Shown here one piece after another: positions 24,813 to 31,625 of a stretch of 64,000 bases of DNA. The notes under the pieces are model-generated. The model saw nothing but the letters and a program-made list of their open reading frames with translations, had not been told where the DNA came from and made no database searches. Numbering within the stretch: position 1 is the stretch's first letter; every line of letters starts with the position of its first letter. Both the position numbers and the translations under genes were made by a program. This stretch comes from GWB1-38-13 sp964488535 (GTDB lineage: Bacteria; Patescibacteriota; Microgenomatia; UBA8517), in contig CAZAUT010000003.1 of assembly GCA_964488535.1 (NCBI GenBank), positions 6,962 to 70,961 of the forward strand, written 5' to 3'.

Positions 24813-24847
24813 ATGAAACGATTGCTCTACCACTGAGCTACGTTGGC
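24813..24847 (-). pseudogene. 5' half of a second tRNA-Met, ending at the anticodon
   Basis: Minus strand GCCAACG, TA, GCTC-AGTGGTA-GAGC, then AATCGTTTCAT. It matches a tRNA from the acceptor to the anticodon CAT and then stops at GGCGCAAAAAA, the start of an inverted repeat whose partner (TTTTTGCGACAT) lies beyond the intact tRNA-Met. I found no convincing T-arm or CGTTGGC 3' acceptor strand. Confidence 0.65.
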
Positions 24848-24856
24848 AAAATTTGT

Positions 24857-24885
24857 CATGAAACGACTACCCTGCCATTACCTGC
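24857..24885 (-). pseudogene. Third, degenerate tRNA-Met-like 5' fragment
   Basis: Minus strand GGTAATGGCAGGGTAGTC followed by GTTTCAT and then GACAAATTTT. The GTTTCAT end copies the anticodon region of the neighbour. Upstream it runs into a structured repeat (24886-24950), as if that element had entered its D-arm region. Confidence 0.4.
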
Positions 24886-24950
24886 CCCGTAAAAGCGATA
24901 CTTCGATGCGAGGATGTAAACCTCGAGAGAAGCGAGCTCTGTACGGGGAG
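24886..24950. repeat. Structured repeat element, hairpin type (copy 3)
   Basis: CCCCGTA and TACGGGG form the outer stem, with the inner hairpin CGAGG-ATGTAAA-CCTCG. The same layout is seen at 6450-6518. Confidence 0.65.
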
Positions 24951-25062
24951 CTACCCCGACATTCCCTATTTTACTAAAGCGTTGTATTAACTTCAATCTT
25001 GAAGTATAATTTACCCTGTTCTTTACCATAATTCCTAATTCATAATTCGTAATTCAGGAAAA

Positions 25063-25078
25063 ATGTGCGGGGTAGTGT
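25063..25078 (+). repeat. Direct repeat of a tRNA 5' end
   Basis: ATGTGCGGGGTAGTGT is identical to 25174-25189, the start of the intron-containing tRNA 111 bases downstream. It is followed by GTCCCG...CGGGAC (a hairpin, about 25077-25112) instead of the rest of the tRNA. Confidence 0.8.
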
Positions 25079-25176
25079 CCCGAAAAAATTTCGCTTTGCT
25101 CAATTCAACGGGACGAGCAGATGAAACTTCGCATACATTGGTAATTTTAATCGTATTTTAACAACTTAATCATATG

Positions 25177-25495
25177 TGCGGGGTAGTGTACGGCTGCACG
25201 GAAGGCTCAAAATGGGCTTCCCGCTTAGCGGGATAAATTTGGCTATATCGGTGAAACCTAAGCTTTATAGAGTATGGCAACGCCGAGGAAAGACTACGTT
25301 CAAATTTTATGAAAGTAGAATCCGTAGAGACTATACGCCAAAGCACGTTCATATAAACTGAATGTACAAGACATAGTCCGACACTCCCAAATACCTTTTG
25401 GTATTTGACAGTAAACTGTATAGTTCATTGCAAGAAATTGGAGATTACAGAATAAGCATAATCTTCCAGATCAGGTTCAACTCCTGACCCCGCAA
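25177..25495 (+). tRNA. tRNA with anticodon CAT, interrupted by a group I intron
   Basis: Exon 1 is 25177-25207 and exon 2 is 25457-25495. Joined they give acceptor TGCGGGG/CCCCGCA, a compact D-arm (GTGT/GCAC with a G-G in the loop), anticodon stem GAAGG/TCTTC, loop CTCATAA (anticodon CAT), a 4-base variable region, T-arm TCAGG-TTCAACT-CCTGA and discriminator A. The acceptor resembles initiator tRNA-fMet, but the anticodon stem lacks the GGG/CCC pairs and position 1-72 is a T-A pair, so initiator, elongator and Ile2 all remain possible. CCA is not encoded. Confidence 0.88.
25208..25456 (+). mobile_element. Group I intron in tRNA anticodon loop (Azoarcus-type, no ORF)
   Basis: The 249-base insert has the conserved group I core in order: CGGTGAAACCTAAGC (25249-25263), ATGGCAACGCCGAG (25274-25287), GTAGAGACTATACG (25324-25337) and AAGACATAGTCC (25368-25379). 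These closely resemble the tRNA introns of Azoarcus and cyanobacteria. P1 forms between exon GGAAG(G)CU and intron GGCUUCC, with a U-G pair at the 5' splice site (U25207, G25215), and the intron ends in G25456 as required. Splicing falls between U33 and C34. A P2-like hairpin CCCGC-TTA-GCGGG follows P1. It should self-splice. Confidence 0.92.
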
Positions 25496-25511
25496 CACAT
25501 TTTTCAGAAAT

Positions 25512-25934
25512 TTAAAAACTGCTTTTCTGAAAAAAAATCTCTGCCCACTTCCTCCAATTTGGTACCGTGTTGTCCTCATTAATAATTTCATCCTTGGGCA
25601 CAAGTTTAACCAAAATCTCATCCGGCGGTAAGATCAGAATCAGCTCATTTTCTTTTGTCATGTTCAGTTGATTACGAAGCTGCTTTTCAATATAATCGTC
25701 ACTTGTAATCTCTTCATATTTACTCTTTAATTGGGCTTCCCTGTCGCGAAGTTCAACCAGTTCTCTTTCTTTTATGTCCGCTTCCTCGTCAATATTTCTC
25801 AGTCTCTTGAAAGTACGCACGGAAGAACTTAAAAACATCACTAAAGAAACGAGAAAAGCGATGGATAAGATCTTCTCTTTAACCGCAGACGAACGTTTTT
25901 CTGAATTATTTTTGATTAGACTATATTGTCTCAT
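25512..25934 (-). CDS. Septum formation initiator family protein (DivIC/FtsB-like)
   Basis: This 140-residue bitopic protein has a short cytoplasmic N-terminus, one membrane helix (about 25-43, ILSIAFLVSLVMFLSSSV), an extracytoplasmic coiled coil (about 47-90, ending at YEEITSDDYIEKQLRNQLN) and a tail with PNWRKWAEIFF. That layout fits DivIC/FtsB, which joins FtsL and FtsQ in the divisome. The start is the ATG at 25934; an upstream TTG would add four residues. It stands alone after the intron-bearing tRNA. Confidence 0.85.
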   Translation of the reverse strand: MRQYSLIKNNSEKRSSAVKEKILSIAFLVSLVMFLSSSVRTFKRLRNIDEEADIKERELVELRDREAQLKSKYEEITSDDYIEKQLRNQLNMTKENELILILPPDEILVKLVPKDEIINEDNTVPNWRKWAEIFFQKSSF

Positions 25935-26032
25935 AATATTGACCAAGTGCCATACGACGTGATAATATACTGTCCGATAGCTTATTTTTTAAGGGTTAGG
26001 TCTCCAAAATAAGTCTAAAGACATTATATAAT

Positions 26033-26896
26033 ATGACGCAGGTTGTTCTTAAAGACCTTTTGCCCAAATTCATACAACACCTCAAGGATAATAAAAGATC
26101 CCCATCGACAGTATTGGCGTACAAAGCAGACCTCGATCAGCTGGTTTCATTTCTCACAGAGAAAGGTAAAGTATTGACCGAAGATGTAGAAGCATCCGAC
26201 ATTGAAGGGTTCCGTGATACGCTGCTAGCCAACAAGTATACGCCGAAATCCGTTTCGAGAAAACTAAATGCCGTAAAAACGTTTTTCAGGTTTTTGACCG
26301 ACAACAAAATATCTCCCAAAGATCCGTCGTCTTCAGTTTCTCACCCCAAAATCGAGTCAACTATGCCGAAATTTTTATCTGCCATTGAATACAGAGCCTT
26401 GCGGGATGTGGTCCGAAACGACGCCAGGATAGCTGCAATAATTGAATTGATCTTAGAGGCCGGATTGAGAATTTCTGAAGTAGCCGGACTTAAAAGGGAA
26501 AACTGCAAAAACCACATCCTTAAAATTGAGGCTTATGCAACTCAGGAAGCTCGGGAAATTCCTCTCAATGCATCGGCAAAGGCTGCCCTCGACAGGTATC
26601 TTAACGAGAGGCCGGATACCAAGTCTCCCTATGTATTCGTAAGTAAAAACGGAAAACCTCTTGCCATAAGAAATATCAGAGCAGCTATCGACAGATATTT
26701 CCAAAAAGCCGAAATTCCCGGATACACCGTAAACGATCTCCGCACTACTTTTGTCGTACAAAACTTAAAAGCCGGCGTGGATCTTATTCTTCTTTCCCGT
26801 GTTTCGGGCCCCAAAAGACTCTCAACGACGGAAAGATATCTTCAGCTTGCCCAAATCACCCAATCGGGCAAGAAACAGGAGTTGGTGGAGTTGTAA
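26033..26896 (+). CDS. Tyrosine recombinase/XerC-D-like integrase with altered active site
   Basis: This 287-residue protein has an N-terminal SAM-like core-binding domain (about 1-85) and a C-terminal catalytic domain. The first catalytic Arg lies in GLRISEVAGL, the second in VNDLRTTF and the nucleophile Tyr in TTERYLQL. The usual H-x-L-R-H is N-D-L-R-T, and the LGH before the tyrosine is VSGPKR, so the histidines are lost while both arginines and the tyrosine stay. It could be a chromosome dimer resolvase of the CPR type or a weakened integrase. No attachment site is seen next to it. Confidence 0.82.
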   Translation: MTQVVLKDLLPKFIQHLKDNKRSPSTVLAYKADLDQLVSFLTEKGKVLTEDVEASDIEGFRDTLLANKYTPKSVSRKLNAVKTFFRFLTDNKISPKDPSSSVSHPKIESTMPKFLSAIEYRALRDVVRNDARIAAIIELILEAGLRISEVAGLKRENCKNHILKIEAYATQEAREIPLNASAKAALDRYLNERPDTKSPYVFVSKNGKPLAIRNIRAAIDRYFQKAEIPGYTVNDLRTTFVVQNLKAGVDLILLSRVSGPKRLSTTERYLQLAQITQSGKKQELVEL

Positions 26897-26924
26897 ACCC
26901 AATAAATTAGCCCAATTAGTCAAA

Positions 26925-27473
26925 TTAGTCCAATTTGCCTAATTTGTAGTTACTTCTTTTTCTGTACAAATTTTCACGAAATCCACCTTCCTTCACAAAC
27001 TTTTCTTGTTTTGACTTCAGCAGTTTGTCCAAAAGATAACCCTGCTTGTAACACAAACAAATCATTAAATTTGCAAAATTTTCGGGGTTGTTAAAATCCA
27101 ATCCTGTCCAATCGGCTAAATCATCCAAAGTAGTTGGTTTACCAACGCTTTCTTTAAAACTCCGTATTCTTAACACCCGCGGGTCGTTTTTGTCCCATAC
27201 CGGCAAATTCCTCATCCTTAAAAAATCCTCATAATCCTCCGAAAGTTCCGAATATGAACTTCTGCTGACACTATTAAGCATAATGTCGCTGGCTATTGAA
27301 AGTTCTTTTGAACCTTCAACAATATTCTGCTTGCCGCTTCTTGCGGCTTGAATCATCTGCTCAACGGTTCTTTTGAATTTTGGGTGAGACAAAAATCTTT
27401 CACAAAAAATGTTTGTTAAATCGTAGATCGTAACTGAAGTTCGATAAACCAGAAGTTCTTTATATCCTCCCAT
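26925..27473 (-). CDS. Four-helix-bundle protein with suffix domain, S23 superfamily (copy 4 of 6)
   Basis: At 182 residues this is the longer variant of the family. It has the bundle core (YKELLVYRTSVTIYDLTNIF, MIQAARSGKQNIVEGSKEL) and then a second part with LSEDYEDFLRMRNLPVWDK and ANLMICLCYKQGYLLDKLL, which I associate with the four-helix-bundle suffix domain found in CPR and Bacteroidetes. Repeats of the CAAATTAG/CTAATTTG type lie on both sides (26898-26945 and 27480-27545), and the last codons are inside the left tract. Function is unknown. Confidence 0.82.
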   Translation of the reverse strand: MGGYKELLVYRTSVTIYDLTNIFCERFLSHPKFKRTVEQMIQAARSGKQNIVEGSKELSIASDIMLNSVSRSSYSELSEDYEDFLRMRNLPVWDKNDPRVLRIRSFKESVGKPTTLDDLADWTGLDFNNPENFANLMICLCYKQGYLLDKLLKSKQEKFVKEGGFRENLYRKRSNYKLGKLD

Positions 27474-27678
27474 TATCTCAAGTTAGCCCAATCGGACAAA
27501 TTAGTCAAATTCAGATAATCAGCCAAATTAGACAAATTAGCCACACGCCAATAAACCGTTTTTTATTTTCAACATATTTGTGGCCCGGGATGGGTTCGAC
27601 CAAGTCTGACTTGGGTTACTCTCCATCGACTTCCATTTTATGACAGATACTAATCTGACATGTCAGAAATTGAGATTG

Positions 27679-27873
27679 TGGGCGTGCATGGGATCGAACC
27701 ATGGACATCTACTTTATGGCAATAAATTTCCTGTGGGCTGAGATGGGTTCGAACCATCGACATCTACTTTATAAGAGTAGCGCTCTACCACTGAGCTATC
27801 AGCCCTTAAATTTATTGACATGTCAAACTCCGTTTGCCATAAGAGTAGCGCTCTACCGCTGAGCTACACGCCC
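27679..27873 (-). tRNA. Middle tRNA B (Ile, TAT), interrupted by 123 bases
   Basis: The 5' part (27873-27839) reads GGGCGTG, TA, GCTC-AGCGGTA-GAGC, G, CTACT, CTTAT. The 3' part (27715-27679) gives AA, AGTAG, ATGTC, CATGG-TTCGATC-CCATG, CACGCCC and A. Joined, every stem is perfectly paired and the anticodon is TAT. The insert (27716-27838) is bounded by GGCAA/TTGCC and AATAAATTT/AAATTTATT inverted repeats and encloses complete tRNA C. Perfect pairing of halves separated by another gene implies the product is, or recently was, functional. Confidence 0.8.
27733..27805 (-). tRNA. Inner tRNA C, tRNA-Ile (TAT), complete
   Basis: Complete cloverleaf: GGGCTGA/TCAGCCC, TA, GCTC-AGTGGTA-GAGC, CTACT-CTTATAA-AGTAG (anticodon TAT), ATGTC, GATGG-TTCGAAC-CCATC, discriminator A, no encoded CCA. 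By anticodon it reads AUA as isoleucine. Most bacteria use a CAT tRNA with lysidine instead, so a TAT isoacceptor is uncommon. It lies inside tRNA B, which lies inside tRNA A. Confidence 0.93.
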
Positions 27874-27921
27874 TCAACTTCTGTCATAAGAAAGGCACTC
27901 TAACCACTGAGTTACCGAGCC

Positions 27922-28241
27922 GTGAGGTTATTATATCAAGAGATGTGTAAAAACTTAACACGAGGTTGAAAATTTGTTGATAGTTACTTGGTTACTTTGA
28001 CAAACGCGGTACGTGATACGAAATGCGAGATACGAAATACGTAAAACGAAAATGGTTAGTAGAAATCAGAAAATTGTAATGGATAATAGAGATTGGAAAA
28101 TGGTACTCAAATTTCTATTTTCAATTTTCCATTACTAATTTCTACTTTCTCTCAACCAATTTCTGTTCCTGTTTATTGTTTTTCCTCCCAATATCCTAAT
28201 ATCCTAGTATCTTAATATCTTCATCTCTCAACAATTTGTAT
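27922..28241. repeat. Intergenic tract with several short repeat families
   Basis: No gene is visible. The stretch holds GATACGAAATGCGAGATACG units (about 28015-28050), TTTCTATTTTCAATTTTCC units (about 28110-28150) and AATATCCTAGTATC units (about 28188-28230). Confidence 0.65.
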
Positions 28242-29078
28242 TCACAAATTATTGTTCACCGCTCCCCTTATCCCCTCCCAATCCTTAACTTTTCTTATTT
28301 TGAGGTTTTTATTCCATGCGGCCCGAAGTACGGAAAGGTCAACACCTAATTTTTTGGCGTGTCCCAAAATGGCTACGGTATCCTTGGGGAAACATTTCAA
28401 ACCAAAACCTCCAAACGGAGACGCCTTCAAAAATGCCTTACCTACTCTCGGATCGGCACCTACCATCTCTGCAATTTCGTTATAATTAACCCCCAATTTC
28501 TTTGCCAGTTCCGCCATTTCATTGGCAAAAATTATTTTGGTTGCCATAAAAGTATTACTCATATATTTCACCATCTCAGCCGATGTCGGGTCGGTTATAT
28601 AAACTTTCACTTTATAGCCCATTACGTCACGGTGAAGACGGGCAATTCTGTTGGCAACATCTTCGTTAAAGGCACCGATGACAATACGGTCCGGGTGTAA
28701 AAAATCCCATGGAGCATTGATTTCGGTTAAAAATTCCGGATTCATGGCAAAATCCACTTTCGGATATTTCTTTGCGTATTTGGCGGTTGTGCCCGGAATC
28801 ACAGTTGATTTAACAATTACGGGAATGTTCTTTCCGGCCAGTAGAGGAGCTATCCCGTCAACAACCTTGTCCATTATGGAAAGATCGATACCTGTGTGAT
28901 CCGCTTTCATCGGTGTGGGAAGACAAAGAAAAATAAAGTCGGACTTTTCGCAGAGTTCCCCGACCGGAGTCGATCCTTTATCGGTCTTATTGTTCCACAG
29001 AATTTTATGTTTCCTGCCAAAACCCGTTCCGGTAGCCTTGCCTACTATTCCCCAACCGATAATACCAAGCGTAGCCAT
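28242..29078 (-). CDS. UDP-glucose/GDP-mannose dehydrogenase-family protein lacking the C-terminal domain
   Basis: This 278-residue protein has the NAD-binding Rossmann domain (MATLGIIGWGIVG) and the central helical domain of nucleotide-sugar dehydrogenases, including KSTVIPGTT, MNPEFLTE and the catalytic-cysteine site GLKCFPKDT. The usual C-terminal UDP-binding domain of about 120 residues is missing, and the gene ends normally at a stop codon. It may form an enzyme that borrows the substrate site from a partner, or act on a different sugar nucleotide. A neighbouring C-terminal fragment is not seen. Confidence 0.82.
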   Translation of the reverse strand: MATLGIIGWGIVGKATGTGFGRKHKILWNNKTDKGSTPVGELCEKSDFIFLCLPTPMKADHTGIDLSIMDKVVDGIAPLLAGKNIPVIVKSTVIPGTTAKYAKKYPKVDFAMNPEFLTEINAPWDFLHPDRIVIGAFNEDVANRIARLHRDVMGYKVKVYITDPTSAEMVKYMSNTFMATKIIFANEMAELAKKLGVNYNEIAEMVGADPRVGKAFLKASPFGGFGLKCFPKDTVAILGHAKKLGVDLSVLRAAWNKNLKIRKVKDWEGIRGAVNNNL

Positions 29079-29215
29079 GATGAGAAATTTACTACTTTAT
29101 AAAAAAAATCGCAAGGGAGGAAAAATCTTCACAAATATATACCAATTTCAAATGTCCACCAATTCCCAATAAGAAATTTGTATTTATTTGTATTTATTGG
29201 TACTTATTGGAAATT

Positions 29216-31540
29216 CTATAGTTTTGATCTTCTTGCAATCTCTGCTTCAACAAGCCGAATGTCGCGCCCATAATTAAGTCTGCTCATTTCGCGTATGATT
29301 TCGGCCACCTTCGGATTTTCCATAGCCTTTATTTTCTCAACATCGCGGAAAAGATCCATTGAAAATGGCGGAACGGGTTCATTATTTACCGTAGTTTTGA
29401 CATAGACGTGATATTTTTCAATGTTAAGAAGGTCGTCTTCGGCAAAAACGGGTGTAAATTCATGCTGAAGGTAACTCGCGTCCGTAGTTCCGATTCTAAA
29501 AGAAATTATCGTGCCGACGTTCCCGAAAACGGCGTTTTTAACCTCTTCCTCCACCTGTCCGATAAACTGATTTGCAACACAAAGTGCCAGAGCATATTTT
29601 CTGGCTTCGGAGAGAATGACAGCAAAATCAGGGGTTGCAAAATTTTGGAACTCATCAACATAAAGATAAAACGGACGTCTTTGCTCTTTAGGTACGTCTG
29701 TCCTGCTCATTGCTGCCATAAGAATTCTTGGAACCAAAATAAGCCCCAAAAAGCTGGAGTTCTCCTCCCCGATCGTACCTTTTGAGAGATTGATAAAGAG
29801 AATCTTTCCGTCATCCATAACCCGGCGGAGATCGAAAGATGACTGGGATTGGCCGATTATATTCCTCACCATCTTGTTTGTAACAAATCTTCCGAATTTT
29901 GAAGTAATATAGTCCAAAACTTCAGATTTATGAAAATCGGACGTCTGTGCAATCTGGTCGGTCCAGTAACGCCGGACAATCGGATCCTTCACTTTAGGCA
30001 GCAGTTCCTGCACATAGCGCGAGTCTGTCAAAACCCTCATTACCTCGATAAAAGTGTTGCCATCCTCGCTCATAACCGTCAGCATTGCATTTCTTACTGC
30101 ATGTTCAAAACGAGGGCCCACAATACCGGTTTTATAGGGATCGAAAAGCTTATACATCATGTTTATGACGGAAGTGGATGCAAAGTGCTTCTGATCTTCC
30201 GTTTTGGCTTCAAGAAGGTTTAACCCCATCGGTCTTTCCGTGTCGGAAGGGTTGAAATAAATAACATCCTCGGCCCGTTCCGGCGGGATGAGATTTAAAA
30301 GTTCCTCTACCGCGTCTCCATGCGGATCGATAAAACACACTCCCTCGCCGTTTCGTATGTCCTGAATTACAAGATCTTTTAATAGCTCCGACTTTCCGAC
30401 ACCGGTTTTTCCGACAATATACATATGCCTCATTCTGTCTTCATCGGTAATGTAAACCGGCCGTTTTGTTCCCTGGTATGAACTTAATCCCAAATACGTT
30501 CCCGTCTGAGGAATTCTGGCCGGGGCAGGTGCGGTTTTTGAATAAACCCAATGTATATGGGGTGTTGTAATCGTTTTATTGGGAAAATGATATATCGACG
30601 CAAGTTCCTCGGAATTAAGTATTGTTTTTTTATTTCCCATGATATGAAACATTGGGTGGTAACGGTAAATAAAGTCTTCAATAAAAGCGCCTTTTTGTCT
30701 TACCTTTCTCCCTTTAAGATAATTAAGATCTCCGTTAAATTGTGCAAATGCACTGCTGATATTCGACAGGTGGGATTTTGCCGTCTCTTTGTTGTTGGCA
30801 ACAACAACAATCCTGATTGATGTGTCAAAACCAGATTTGGATATTTTGTTTTCCACCGCCTCAAGCGTTTTCGCGGGAACGGAAAACTTTGCTTTCTCCG
30901 GATCTGCCTCCTGTTTCTTCGTTGAAGAAATAAAGCCGGATCCGGCTTTACTCCAGTTATTTTCTGCGGGAGAAATGAGTATTTGAATTGCAGCTGACTC
31001 ACCATCGCCCATCTTTGCCAATGCTGCAGTTATAACCGACATAGGATCGGTGGGCAATTCTTTATATGTTTTCATCGGAAAGTAGTTGTCCCTTGCCAGT
31101 TGAAATGCCTTATAGGCAACCTTTCCTTCCTCCGTAAAGATATTGTATTCCTGTACTTCGGTCACGTCTGCATCGGGATACGCTCCGTGAATCTGTTTTT
31201 CTATCATGTCCTGAAATTTTTTCGGTGTCCAAACGTAAAAACGGATATCTTCCTTTTTGGCAACAATCTCGAAAGAAATCGTTGGCTGTGTTTTATATTT
31301 TTGTTTCCAACCGCCTTCTTTTATTGAATAAAGCGCGGAAAACATCTGCTCCATCGCATCAATTTTTATCTCATTATTTTTATGAACTGCCACCTGCAGT
31401 AAAACCGAGTCTATCGATTCTTCTTCTCTGTTTCGATGTTTGATATTCGTAAAAATAAAAAAAACCGCAACGGCAGCAAAGAAAATAAAAAGAGACAATA
31501 TTGCTAAAAATATTAGGATTATATCTATTTCGCTATACAT
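29216..31540 (-). CDS. VirD4/TraG-like type IV secretion or conjugation ATPase
   Basis: The 774-residue protein has an N-terminal membrane helix (about 7-30), a region of about 350 residues, and a RecA-like motor domain: Walker A GKTGVGKSELLKD near residue 380, FIDPHGD, Walker B YLYVDEFQNF and the C-terminal QFIGQ motif. Such coupling ATPases bring DNA or proteins to type IV systems. CPR bacteria have related proteins linked with pili and DNA uptake, so either role is possible. The neighbouring 120-residue gene (31626-31988), in the same direction and 86 bases upstream, is probably an accessory membrane protein. Confidence 0.85.
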   Translation of the reverse strand: MYSEIDIILIFLAILSLFIFFAAVAVFFIFTNIKHRNREEESIDSVLLQVAVHKNNEIKIDAMEQMFSALYSIKEGGWKQKYKTQPTISFEIVAKKEDIRFYVWTPKKFQDMIEKQIHGAYPDADVTEVQEYNIFTEEGKVAYKAFQLARDNYFPMKTYKELPTDPMSVITAALAKMGDGESAAIQILISPAENNWSKAGSGFISSTKKQEADPEKAKFSVPAKTLEAVENKISKSGFDTSIRIVVVANNKETAKSHLSNISSAFAQFNGDLNYLKGRKVRQKGAFIEDFIYRYHPMFHIMGNKKTILNSEELASIYHFPNKTITTPHIHWVYSKTAPAPARIPQTGTYLGLSSYQGTKRPVYITDEDRMRHMYIVGKTGVGKSELLKDLVIQDIRNGEGVCFIDPHGDAVEELLNLIPPERAEDVIYFNPSDTERPMGLNLLEAKTEDQKHFASTSVINMMYKLFDPYKTGIVGPRFEHAVRNAMLTVMSEDGNTFIEVMRVLTDSRYVQELLPKVKDPIVRRYWTDQIAQTSDFHKSEVLDYITSKFGRFVTNKMVRNIIGQSQSSFDLRRVMDDGKILFINLSKGTIGEENSSFLGLILVPRILMAAMSRTDVPKEQRRPFYLYVDEFQNFATPDFAVILSEARKYALALCVANQFIGQVEEEVKNAVFGNVGTIISFRIGTTDASYLQHEFTPVFAEDDLLNIEKYHVYVKTTVNNEPVPPFSMDLFRDVEKIKAMENPKVAEIIREMSRLNYGRDIRLVEAEIARRSKL

Positions 31541-31625
31541 ATATCTATCTTCACAAATACGTACAAATTATAAATGAGTACTAATTTCCAATAAAAAATT
31601 CTTTCGTTGGTAATTTTTGAAATTC

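Larger units (their letters stand above)
27581..27921 (-). tRNA. Outer tRNA A, anticodon TAT, interrupted by 246 bases
   Basis: The 5' part (27921-27886) reads GGCTCGG, TA, ACTC...GAGT, CCTTT, CTTAT. The 3' part (27639-27581) gives AA, AATGG, AAGTC, a T-stem GATGG/CCATC and CCGGGCC plus A. The acceptor pairs with one G-U, the anticodon stem has one mismatch, and the T-loop carries an extra CCAAGTCAGACTTGG hairpin. The insert (27640-27885) is bounded by ATGACAGA/TCTGTCAT and contains the whole of tRNAs B and C. It may be a pseudogene or a tRNA needing unusual processing. Confidence 0.55.

Noticed and set aside
25063..25130. A tmRNA or a complete tRNA on the plus strand
   Set aside because: Only the first 16 bases match the tRNA; there is no T-arm, 3' acceptor strand or tag-peptide frame.
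26033..27473. An integrated phage or plasmid next to the Xer-like gene
   Set aside because: No structural, replication or attachment-site features accompany the recombinase.
27716..27838. A group I or group II intron in tRNA B
   Set aside because: No group I core (such as the elements seen at 25249-25379) and no domain V-like element; the insert is mostly a tRNA with flanking inverted repeats.
27581..27921. Reading the tRNA cluster as three ordinary tandem tRNAs
   Set aside because: Only one has both halves adjacent; the other two have acceptor strands that pair across the inner gene, which tandem order would not give.
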